In this document: piece by piece, positions 1-6,106 of the stretch | Layout: every line of letters begins with the position of its first letter | Position numbering within the stretch: the stretch's first letter is position 1 | Source of the DNA: an uncultured Ruminococcus sp. | GTDB taxonomy: Bacteria > Bacillota > Clostridia > Oscillospirales > Acutalibacteraceae | Assembly (NCBI GenBank): GCA_902773265.1 | Contig: CACYDZ010000147.1 | Location: 1-6,264 of the forward strand | Length of the DNA stretch: 6,264 nt | Direction of reading: 5' to 3' | Position numbers and translations under genes: made by a program | The notes under the pieces: generated by a model | Databases searched by the model: none | What the model was told of the DNA's origin: nothing | Seen by the model: only the letters and a program-made list of their open reading frames with translations

Positions 1-31
1 ACGGCTTATTCTATTTTATGTCAGTGCATAT

Positions 32-76
32 GGGGCAAAACCCCTTAGCAGGATTTTTAAGGGTGGCAGTCCTTTA
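32..76. repeat. Degenerate copy of a hairpin-spacer-hairpin interspersed repeat
   Basis: A small perfect hairpin (GGGG, loop CAAAA, CCCC at 32-44) is followed by a 29-base stretch (48-76) that matches 6236-6264 at 26 of 29 bases in the same orientation. The second half can fold through AAGGG/TCCTT with one G-T pair, weaker than the perfect 8-bp stem of the right copy. The order hairpin, GCAGGATTTT spacer, hairpin is the same at both window edges although the first stem differs in sequence. This looks like an intergenic interspersed element. A reading frame through it gives a low-complexity peptide that I do not consider real. Confidence 0.6.
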
Positions 77-116
77 ACTTTCAAGTGTTCAGACAGAAAA
101 ATTTACAATTTGATGA

Positions 117-145
117 TTGTAATTCAAGAGATGATGTGTTATAGT
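117..145 (+). promoter_or_regulatory. Putative sigma-A promoter with extended -10 for the cvpA-family operon
   Basis: TTGTAA at 117-122 (4 of 6 to the -35 consensus), a 17-base spacer, and TATAGT at 140-145 (5 of 6 to the -10 consensus) preceded directly by TGT, which fits an extended -10. Transcription would start near 152, giving a leader of about 45 bases before the ATG at 197. Three GTAC tetramers with an exact 8-base period overlap the -10 and start site (144, 152, 160) and could be a regulator site. The promoter is inferred from motif match only. Confidence 0.55.
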
Positions 146-196
146 ACTATCGTACTCTGGTACAGAATGAAAAGAGAGAGGAAGTGAGGAAGTGCG

Positions 197-997
197 ATGA
201 CGATAAACTGGTTTGATGTGGTGTTGCTGATAGGAATAATCGTCATAGCGGTAAGAGGATATTTTCGGGGAGCAGTAGGGTTTCTGATATGGACATTCGG
301 AGGAATTATTTCGGCACTTTTTTCAAGTATGCTGGGAAAGAACTTAGCCCCGTGGATTTATGACAATTTTATCCGAAAGAGCATAGAAGAAAGAATTGTC
401 AGTACGGTTACAGAGGTGTTTGAACAGGGGATTGACAATATAGGACACAGTATATTCAATACGATGCCCTCATTTGTCTGGAAATTTACAGATTATAACG
501 ATGTGGTATATGCGTTGGACAGCGTGACAGGAAGCAATATACAGGAAATTTCCTCCGTAGCAACAGATATTGTCAGCAGTATAGTTAAGCCGATATATAT
601 TTCGGTCATCAGTGCTTTTGTAACGATTATTCTCTTTTTGATATTCAATATAGCCATTGGGATTATCTGCAAAATGACAAAAGTGTTCAATAAGATACCA
701 TTATTCGGAGGAGTAAATCGGGTATTGGGTGTTTTTATGGGCATATTGTATGGGTGCTTTCTGGCATGGATATTAGCCTGTGTGATAGCGATAGTTGCCC
801 CTGTATTTGATAAAAACGGTACATTCCGTGAAAAGGTAGAAACAAATTCCTTTGTATTCAATACCATCAATAAACATACAGATGGGCTGTATATTTTTGA
901 CAGTGGCAGTGAGAAAACAGACAATGACGAAATGGAAACAGAGGATAGTTACGGAAATGACGATAATGGTTACGATGAAGATTATTCCGAATACTAA
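197..997 (+). CDS. CvpA-family integral membrane protein
   Basis: This 266-residue protein has the CvpA (colicin V production) fold signature: an N-terminal N-W-F-D-V-V start running into a membrane helix (about 5-19) and R-G-Y-F-R-G at 20-25, a second helix (about 26-45), a polar stretch (46-134), then helices at about 135-158 and 176-202. The late family motif P-L-F-G-G-V-N-R-V-L-G (168-178) followed by a glycine-rich helix is present. The last 30 residues (237-266) form a very acidic Asp/Glu/Asn/Tyr tail, presumably cytoplasmic and disordered. The family was named for a role in colicin V export in E. coli and is more widely linked to envelope maintenance; the precise biochemical role is unsettled. 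The ATG at 197 follows GAGGA at 186-190 with 6-base spacing. It is the first gene of a likely three-gene operon. Family assignment is strong; function is not predicted here. Confidence 0.87.
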   Translation: MTINWFDVVLLIGIIVIAVRGYFRGAVGFLIWTFGGIISALFSSMLGKNLAPWIYDNFIRKSIEERIVSTVTEVFEQGIDNIGHSIFNTMPSFVWKFTDYNDVVYALDSVTGSNIQEISSVATDIVSSIVKPIYISVISAFVTIILFLIFNIAIGIICKMTKVFNKIPLFGGVNRVLGVFMGILYGCFLAWILACVIAIVAPVFDKNGTFREKVETNSFVFNTINKHTDGLYIFDSGSEKTDNDEMETEDSYGNDDNGYDEDYSEY

Positions 998-1018
998 TCA
1001 AGAAAGGAATAGTTATTT

Positions 1019-1648
1019 ATGTCACCGAATGAGAAAGAAATCATTGCAGTAGCGGAGAAAGAAAGAAAGCCGTCCGACATCATTTTCACTGTACCGAATA
1101 TACTTTCATTTTTCAGAATATTGCTGATAGTACCGTTTATGGTAATGTTTTTTCTGAATAAAGTGATGATAGCCTTTGTATGTATAATAGTGTCGGGCAT
1201 CAGTGATGCTCTGGACGGATTTCTGGCAAGACGACTGCACCAGACGACAAAACTTGGCAAACTGCTTGACCCGATAGCCGATAAACTGACCTTATTGGCG
1301 GTGATGGTGTGTTTAGGGTTTCGGATACCGGAAATTTTTCCGCTGACCGTTGTACTGATAATCAAAGATGTATTGATGTTATGTGGGGGAAGTTATCTGG
1401 TAAAGAAAGGTATCACACCGCCACAGGCAAAATGGTACGGGAAAACAGCAACGATAATTTTCTATATAGCGATAGTGTCGGTTGTGCTGTACAGGGAATT
1501 GTTAGGGTATCGAATGGAGAAACTGACAGTGATATTGTTTGTGCTGACGGCAAGTGCGATGATATTTGCGTTACTGAATTATATGTGGCTTTTTATCTTG
1601 CTGATAAAAGGCAGAAAAACAACCGGAAATCAGATAAAAAAGCCGTAA
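1019..1648 (+). CDS. CDP-alcohol phosphatidyltransferase family protein (PgsA-like, or CMP-forming cardiolipin synthase)
   Basis: A 209-residue polytopic membrane enzyme carrying the complete CDP-alcohol phosphotransferase motif D-x2-D-G-x2-A-R-x8-G-x3-D-x3-D: D63, D66, G67, A70, R71, G80, D84, D88. The aspartates bind divalent metals and the CDP-lipid. P26-N-I-L-S-F-F-R33 just before is typical of enzymes that use CDP-diacylglycerol. Such enzymes either add glycerol-3-phosphate to make phosphatidylglycerophosphate (PgsA) or add phosphatidylglycerol to make cardiolipin. The segment after the motif reads I-K-D-V-L-M-L (115-121), whereas PgsA of Bacillus and E. coli has a (S/A)RE-type sequence there; K/R-D-V is more like the Crd1-type cardiolipin synthases, so the acceptor is uncertain. 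About five more hydrophobic segments follow to residue 196. The ATG follows AGAAAGGA (1001-1008), 21 bases after the cvpA-family stop and before the clpE-type gene: same operon. Confidence 0.85.
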   Translation: MSPNEKEIIAVAEKERKPSDIIFTVPNILSFFRILLIVPFMVMFFLNKVMIAFVCIIVSGISDALDGFLARRLHQTTKLGKLLDPIADKLTLLAVMVCLGFRIPEIFPLTVVLIIKDVLMLCGGSYLVKKGITPPQAKWYGKTATIIFYIAIVSVVLYRELLGYRMEKLTVILFVLTASAMIFALLNYMWLFILLIKGRKTTGNQIKKP

Positions 1649-1685
1649 ATCCGGATGATTGATTTTAATAAAGGAGTAGGGAGTT

Positions 1686-4004
1686 ATGCTTTGTAGCAGA
1701 TGTAACAAAAGACCGGCGGTCGTTTTTGTATCAGACAGTTCAGGGAATAATCAGAAAGGGTATTGTTTGAGTTGTGCCAATGAACTGAATATCAAACCCA
1801 TCAAAGATATTATGAAGACAATGGGAATTACAGAAGAACAATTGGAAACCATGCAGGACTCTATGGATAGTCTTATGGACATGAATGGCGGAGAATTGCC
1901 GGATATAGGGGGATTTACCAACATGAGCGGAATATTTGGGGATAATGATGGTGACGATGATGACGATGATGACCCCGACAAGTTTTCCACAGGAGGAGCT
2001 CCTACATTTCCGTTCGGGATTTTCGGTGGAAAGGGGCAGAAAGAAAACGACAATAAAGGCAAGTCGTCCAAAAAAGGAAAAAAGGAATCCAAACATAAAC
2101 ATATTGACGCTTATTGCACCAATCTGACTCAAAGAGCTAAAGAGGGAAAGATTGATAATGTAGTAGGCAGAGAAAAAGAGATTGCAAGAGTTATCCAGAT
2201 ACTTTCCCGAAGAACCAAGAATAACCCTTGTCTGATAGGAGAGCCGGGTGTTGGTAAGACGGCAATCGCTGAGGGACTGGCAATCCGTATAGCCAACGGA
2301 AATGTTCCGCAAAGACTGAAAGACAAAGAAATACAACTGTTGGATTTGACATCACTTATTGCAGGAACGCAGTTCAGAGGACAGTTTGAAAGCCGTATCA
2401 AAGGACTTACCGCTGAGGTAAAGGCAGCAGGAAATATCATTCTGTTTATTGACGAGGTGCATAATCTTGTAGGAGCAGGTGATTCTGAGGGAACGATGAA
2501 TGCGGCAAATATTCTCAAACCCGCTCTTTCCAGAGGAGAAATTCAGGTTATCGGAGCAACAACATTCAATGAATACCGTAAATATATCGAAAAAGATGCG
2601 GCTTTGGAAAGAAGATTTCAGCCTGTAACGGTCAACGAACCGTCTGTAAAAGACACTATTGAAGTGCTTGAAGGCGTAAAAAATTATTATGAAAAGCATC
2701 ACAGAGTAGCTGTTCCAAAGCAGATTATCCGCAGAGCGGTAGTGCTTTCGGAGAGATATATTACCGACCGTTTCTTACCGGATAAAGCGATAGACTTGCT
2801 TGATGAGGCTTGTGCCTGTGCAGCACTCAAATGCAAGGCGATGGAAAAGTATGACAATCTCAATGATGAAATGCGTTACCTGAACCTCAGGGAAGAAGAA
2901 CTGACCGAAAATGCGGAGAATATGGATTATGAAGCGATAGCGAAAATCAAAGCGGAAAAAGCAAGGGTCAGTGCGGAGATAAAAGATATTAAGGGAGAAG
3001 CTATGGGTACTGTAGTGACAGAGAATGATTTGGCACAGGTTATCGAACTCTGGACAGGAATACCCGCTCAAAGAGTAGCAGAAAATGAACTCAACAAACT
3101 TGCCACGCTGGAAGAAGCGATGAAAAAGCATATTATCGGACAAGATGAAGCTGTCAATGCCATAGCAAAAGCGGTCAGAAGAAGCAGAGTGCAGATAAGT
3201 CCACGCAGAAGACCCGCATCATTTATTTTTGTAGGGCCTACAGGTGTCGGAAAGACAGAGCTTGTCAAAGTACTGGCAGAAGAACTTTTCGATACACCCG
3301 AAACACTGATAAGACTGGATATGTCGGAGTATATGGAGAAGCACACCGTGTCCAAGATTATTGGTTCACCGCCGGGATATGTGGGATATGACGAGGCAGG
3401 GCAGGTTACCGAAAAGGTCAGAAGAAAACCTTATTCAGTATTGCTGTTTGACGAAATTGAAAAAGCACACCCTGATGTTCTCAATATTCTGTTACAGATT
3501 TTAGACGAGGGAAAACTCACTGATGCACATGGCAGAGTGGTCAATTTTGAGAACACCGTTATCATCATGACCTCCAATGCCGGCAGTAATAAGAGTGAAT
3601 TTGCTTTAGGTTTCGGGAGAAGTCAGGAAGACGCTGATAAAGAAAAGGTGATGAAAGCTCTTAAAGAATTTTTGCGTCCGGAATTTCTGGCAAGAGTAGA
3701 TGACATTGTTATTTTCAAAAATCTGGATATAGAAGCATTCAAGGGAATTACCGGACTGGTGCTTGATGAATATGTGCAGACACTCAGCGAAAAGGGAATA
3801 GCCTTTACTTATGATGAACCCTCTATTGTGTTTATTGCTGAACATTCTACGGGGGGAAACAGCGGAGCAAGAGATATCCGCAATTATATCCGTCACAATG
3901 TAGAAGATAAGATTGCCGGAGAGATTATTTCAAAAGGAGAAGGAATGATTTCCGTTGTTTCTCTCACTGTTGAGAATGATGAGCTTGTCGTTCACGCAGA
4001 ATAA
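1686..4004 (+). CDS. clpE: ClpE-type ATP-dependent Clp protease ATP-binding subunit (zinc-ribbon AAA+ unfoldase)
   Basis: A 772-residue double AAA+ ATPase of the Hsp100 family. It starts with a zinc ribbon (C3-x2-C6 and C27-x2-C30) in place of the double Clp_N repeat of ClpC, ClpA and ClpB; this is the ClpE architecture and resembles McsA. A linker (about 40-138) has an Asp run at 90-96 and then a Lys-rich stretch at 119-139. D1: Walker A GEPGVGKT 185-192, pore loop A-G-T-Q-F 226-230, Walker B with D256-E257, arginines 309-310. A short coiled M-type segment lies at about 385-440. D2: Walker A GPTGVGKT 517-524, pore loop G-Y-V-G 564-567, Walker B D589-E590, arginine finger R670, sensor 2 G-A-R 727-729. 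L641-G-F643 sits where ClpP-docking tripeptides occur, so it should feed unfolded protein to ClpP rather than act as a ClpB disaggregase. The ATG follows AAGGAG (1671-1676), spacing 9. No CtsR or CIRCE operator was seen upstream. Confidence 0.92.
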   Translation: MLCSRCNKRPAVVFVSDSSGNNQKGYCLSCANELNIKPIKDIMKTMGITEEQLETMQDSMDSLMDMNGGELPDIGGFTNMSGIFGDNDGDDDDDDDPDKFSTGGAPTFPFGIFGGKGQKENDNKGKSSKKGKKESKHKHIDAYCTNLTQRAKEGKIDNVVGREKEIARVIQILSRRTKNNPCLIGEPGVGKTAIAEGLAIRIANGNVPQRLKDKEIQLLDLTSLIAGTQFRGQFESRIKGLTAEVKAAGNIILFIDEVHNLVGAGDSEGTMNAANILKPALSRGEIQVIGATTFNEYRKYIEKDAALERRFQPVTVNEPSVKDTIEVLEGVKNYYEKHHRVAVPKQIIRRAVVLSERYITDRFLPDKAIDLLDEACACAALKCKAMEKYDNLNDEMRYLNLREEELTENAENMDYEAIAKIKAEKARVSAEIKDIKGEAMGTVVTENDLAQVIELWTGIPAQRVAENELNKLATLEEAMKKHIIGQDEAVNAIAKAVRRSRVQISPRRRPASFIFVGPTGVGKTELVKVLAEELFDTPETLIRLDMSEYMEKHTVSKIIGSPPGYVGYDEAGQVTEKVRRKPYSVLLFDEIEKAHPDVLNILLQILDEGKLTDAHGRVVNFENTVIIMTSNAGSNKSEFALGFGRSQEDADKEKVMKALKEFLRPEFLARVDDIVIFKNLDIEAFKGITGLVLDEYVQTLSEKGIAFTYDEPSIVFIAEHSTGGNSGARDIRNYIRHNVEDKIAGEIISKGEGMISVVSLTVENDELVVHAE

Positions 4005-4021
4005 CCGCTTTTAAGAACAAC

Positions 4022-4116
4022 GAAAAAGTTTCTGTTTCCACTCAGAACGAAAACTTTTCTGAGATTAATACACTACCTGTTATTCAGTATAGCATACAGA
4101 CGGCTGTATATAGCCG
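4022..4116. other. Convergent spacer with small overlapping inverted repeats
   Basis: Between the clpE-type stop and the terminator lie several modest inverted repeats. CTCAGAA (4041-4047) pairs with TTCTGAG (4057-4063). The same CAGAA can instead pair with TTCTG at 4030-4034, and GAAAA-AGTTT (4022-4031) can pair with AAACTTTTC (4051-4059), so the folds exclude each other. CGGCT/AGCCG (4101-4105 and 4112-4116) makes another short hairpin. None has a T tract. No open reading frame worth calling is present. The start of the stretch resembles the beginning of the hairpin element at 6178-6195, so it may be a decayed copy. Confidence 0.3.
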
Positions 4117-4142
4117 AAAGCCTGTAATATCAAACAAAAGAG

Positions 4143-4187
4143 AATAACTGTCGAAATGTTACAATGGCACTTCGGCAGTTATTTTTT
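4143..4187. terminator. Bidirectional intrinsic terminator between convergent genes
   Basis: AATAACTG at 4143-4150 pairs perfectly with CAGTTATT at 4176-4183. The stem continues inward through one G-T pair and CGAA/TTCG, a single A-C mismatch, then TG/CA, with a loop of about 9 bases. On the plus strand it ends in six T residues (4182-4187), which fits termination of the upstream operon. On the minus strand the stem is followed by a T-rich CTCTTTTGTTTG stretch, which fits termination of the gene ending at 4198, only 11 bases away. One hairpin therefore can serve both convergent units. Confidence 0.85.
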
Positions 4188-4197
4188 GTCAAAAACA

Positions 4198-4806
4198 TTA
4201 TTTTCCTTTTTTGCGTCGGTGAGTAGCTATCAGTACCGCAAAGACAATGATAATCCCTGAAAGTATTGACAACCATAACCCTAAAGCAATAAATACATTT
4301 CCTTCGCCATCATCGGTAATCGCAAAACGCTCCAGAAATGGTGGGTCAGTATGGGTTTCTGTAAGAATTTCAGGTTCATAGGCTTCAGTTATTTCTTCAG
4401 TGGGAGGTACATAAGTGTAGTCATAATAGTTTTCGTCAGGTTCATCATAAAAATGAAATGTTGTTTCTTCAGTTATTTCTTCAGTTATTTCTTCAGTAGG
4501 TGTTTCAGTAGGTACCTCCGTAGGTTCTTCTGTATAAAAATTATTATCATTATTGTCATCAAAAGGATAGATATTGTAGCTTTCTGTGGGAAGAAAAGGT
4601 TGTGTAGCGGTATCTGTTGTCACTTCGGAAGGAAATTCGGCAGGAGGTTCGGTGGAGTTCCAGTAACGCTCTACTGCACTGCTGATACCGTCAACAATAT
4701 CATTCAGATAATCTTCAGGAGCTGCGGATACACTTACAGTTGCCATAGATATCAACCATAGTGCCATCAATAGATAAATTCCAAATTGTTTTACCGTCTT
4801 TTTCAT
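4198..4806 (-). CDS. Secreted/membrane-anchored Thr/Glu/Pro-rich protein of unknown function
   Basis: I do not recognise a named family. The 202-residue product begins with a classic Sec signal peptide (M-K-K-T-V-K, hydrophobic core about 9-25, likely cleavage after the S-V-S-A near residue 28). A short ordered-looking segment (30-50) is followed by a long low-complexity extracytoplasmic region (51-157) rich in Thr, Glu, Pro, Asp, Asn and Tyr, with T-E-E-I and P-T-E repeats at 91-116 and 135-141. A transmembrane helix at about 171-194 ends in a positive H-R-R-K-K-G-K tail, giving a type I membrane topology with the acidic region outside. There is no LPxTG sortase motif. The ATG at 4806 follows GGAGAG (reverse of 4813-4818) with 6-base spacing. 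It lies 98 bases downstream of spoIIP on the same strand but has its own sigma-A-like promoter. A wall-spanning stalk is a possible role, but that is only inference. Confidence 0.8.
   Translation of the reverse strand: MKKTVKQFGIYLLMALWLISMATVSVSAAPEDYLNDIVDGISSAVERYWNSTEPPAEFPSEVTTDTATQPFLPTESYNIYPFDDNNDNNFYTEEPTEVPTETPTEEITEEITEETTFHFYDEPDENYYDYTYVPPTEEITEAYEPEILTETHTDPPFLERFAITDDGEGNVFIALGLWLSILSGIIIVFAVLIATHRRKKGK
4464..4497 (-). repeat. 12-base tandem repeat inside the T/E-rich gene
   Basis: On the plus strand the unit CAGTTATTTCTT occurs at 4470-4481 and 4482-4493, with partial units on each side. It encodes repeated E-E-I-T tetrapeptides on the minus strand. A further single copy lies at 4384-4395. 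Because the unit is a multiple of three, copy-number change would lengthen or shorten the stalk in frame. Confidence 0.75.
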
Positions 4807-4840
4807 TACAAGCTCTCCGTTTTTTTAGTTTTCAGTTTTT

Positions 4841-4868
4841 ATTATATTCGTCATTTTGAATTTGTCTA
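4841..4868 (-). promoter_or_regulatory. Putative sigma-A promoter of the T/E-rich protein gene
   Basis: Read on the minus strand: TAGACA (plus 4863-4868, 5 of 6 to consensus), a 16-base spacer, and TATAAT (plus 4841-4846, 6 of 6). Transcription would start near 4834, about 28 bases before the start codon. This lets the gene be expressed apart from spoIIP. Two ACAAATT copies 9 bases apart (plus 4878-4884 and 4887-4893) lie just upstream of the -35. Confidence 0.6.
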
Positions 4869-4904
4869 TACTCTCACACAAATTTTACAAATTCTTATCA
4901 TTTT

Positions 4905-6023
4905 CTAAACTGTTACTTTGCCCTTACCACGCAAAACTTCGGAAAGTACATTACCAAGTAATGACCCCGTGTATTTAGCTTCGGATAATGTATTGCTCTC
5001 TGTTCCTACTTCTATCAGCAAAGACCCGTTGTTAATAAACATATTATACGCAAAGTCACCAAAATATAATGGTCTTGTCATGCCCGGATATAGTTCTTCG
5101 GCTTTATGCTGAAGCTGTAAGGCGAAAGTCAGATTTTCTTTCCAGTGTCCTAAACCATATTCGTTGTCAGGGTCATAGCCACTCATAATCATAATCTGTG
5201 CCGCTTTTTTTCCGTTATAGGTAAACGCTGTCTTATATTTTCCTCTTTCATCATCGTAACCTACGGCATCACGGTGAATGTCCAGAATAACTTTGATATT
5301 CGGATATTGTTCAAGATATTTATAGATAGTCTGTTCACTTCTGTCATACGACCCTGTATAAGTTCTGTCATGAATTTCTGTTGCGTGTACGGCAGAAATG
5401 CCGTTCTTTTTCAGTGATTTGATAATTTCTTCTCCCACAGCTACCATATTTCTGTTCGGGTCTTCACTTCGGAAAGAATAATCCGTAAAATAATACCCAT
5501 TATCATTTATCAGATAGGATTCTGTGGTATGAGTATGGAAAATCAGCACCTGAACTTCATTATTCTTCTCTATATGAAATCCTAAGTCATTGGATAGAAA
5601 ATATTCATAGTCAATATCATAATCTGTCGTATTTTTCACTGAAAAATTGTCGTAATCATTTTCTTCTTTGCCGAAATGTTGTTCAATAACAGGATATTTT
5701 TCTCCGCTGTAATTACTTTCATCATCGGTAATGGTATTCTCCTCCTGATAATCACTTGGTGGAGTAGAGTTCTGTGTTTTAGCATTGTCGGTTGGATTAG
5801 TAGGAAGATTGTCAGTACTGACAATCTTTTTGTTTTCCACAACCGTTTCCGCACTGACAGCACCTTGTGGCATAGACAAGGAACTTGCCATCAATTCAAA
5901 AGACAGTCCTGTATCAACTTGTCTGACCCTTACTATTGTACACACTATCCCCACAATGCAAAGTATTCCTCCCAATACACTGGCAAAAAGATTTATGATG
6001 CCGTCTTTATCCATCTTTTTCAT
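4905..6023 (-). CDS. spoIIP: Stage II sporulation protein P (SpoIIP), engulfment amidase/endopeptidase
   Basis: The 372-residue protein has one N-terminal transmembrane helix (about 10-31), an acidic low-complexity linker (about 55-150) and a C-terminal SpoIIP amidase domain (about 155-367). Family signatures are V-L-I-F-H-T-H-T-T-E-S-Y (159-170), D-I-H-R-D-A (248-253) and L-I-E-V-G-T-E-S-N-T (336-345). H163 or H165, E168, H250 and E338 are the likely zinc and catalytic positions by family comparison. SpoIIP is anchored in the mother-cell membrane facing the septum, cleaves stem peptides from septal peptidoglycan and, with SpoIID and SpoIIM, drives engulfment; neither partner is in this window. 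A GTG at 6044 in the same frame would add seven residues, but GGAGG lies inside that extension, 7 bases before the ATG at 6023, so the ATG is preferred. A sigma-E-like promoter lies upstream, as expected for the family. Confidence 0.93.
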   Translation of the reverse strand: MKKMDKDGIINLFASVLGGILCIVGIVCTIVRVRQVDTGLSFELMASSLSMPQGAVSAETVVENKKIVSTDNLPTNPTDNAKTQNSTPPSDYQEENTITDDESNYSGEKYPVIEQHFGKEENDYDNFSVKNTTDYDIDYEYFLSNDLGFHIEKNNEVQVLIFHTHTTESYLINDNGYYFTDYSFRSEDPNRNMVAVGEEIIKSLKKNGISAVHATEIHDRTYTGSYDRSEQTIYKYLEQYPNIKVILDIHRDAVGYDDERGKYKTAFTYNGKKAAQIMIMSGYDPDNEYGLGHWKENLTFALQLQHKAEELYPGMTRPLYFGDFAYNMFINNGSLLIEVGTESNTLSEAKYTGSLLGNVLSEVLRGKGKVTV

Positions 6024-6030
6024 GATACAA

Positions 6031-6035
6031 CCTCC
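6031..6035 (-). promoter_or_regulatory. Ribosome binding site that fixes the spoIIP start
   Basis: GGAGG on the minus strand stands 7 bases before the ATG at 6021-6023. The longer alternative from GTG at 6044 would place this site inside the coding region and has only a weak purine run (TAAGGAAAA) upstream, so the ATG start is favoured. Confidence 0.8.
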
Positions 6036-6060
6036 AGAAATCACTTTGCCGTTTTCCTTA

Positions 6061-6089
6061 TGTATATGATTTTTTCAGAAACTTTATAC
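6061..6089 (-). promoter_or_regulatory. Candidate sigma-E-type sporulation promoter upstream of spoIIP
   Basis: Read on the minus strand: GTATAAA (plus 6083-6089), a 14-base spacer, and CATATACA (plus 6061-6068). Bacillus-type sigma-E promoters have a KHATAWW-like -35, 14-15 bases, and a CATACA-T-like -10. The -35 fits fully and the -10 fits at about 6 of 8 places. The predicted start near 6055 gives a leader of about 30 bases. The family is under mother-cell sigma-E control in Bacillus, which supports the reading. Confidence 0.5.
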
Positions 6090-6106
6090 CTTTGTTAAAG
6101 GGTTGC

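Noticed and set aside
2..187. Open frame from the left edge ending at TGA 185-187, possible tail of an upstream gene
   Set aside because: It reads through the hairpin repeat and the predicted promoter and gives no recognisable protein; I treat it as chance.
1649..1685. Separate promoter or heat-shock operator directly before the clpE-type gene
   Set aside because: Only a short ATCCGGAT palindrome and an A+T-rich stretch are present; no -35/-10 pair, CtsR or CIRCE motif fits.
1941..1973. Asp-rich D-N-D-G-D stretch as an EF-hand-like calcium site
   Set aside because: The spacing of an EF-hand loop and flanking helices is not met; an acidic low-complexity run explains it.
4351..4761. Plus-strand open frame of 136 codons opposite the T/E-rich gene
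   Set aside because: It is a Phe/Ile/Ser-rich mirror of the T/E-rich repeats; the minus-strand gene has a ribosome binding site, signal peptide and membrane helix, so the plus frame is a shadow.
6024..6044. GTG at 6044 as the spoIIP start
   Set aside because: The GGAGG ribosome binding site lies inside this extension and is correctly spaced for the ATG at 6023.
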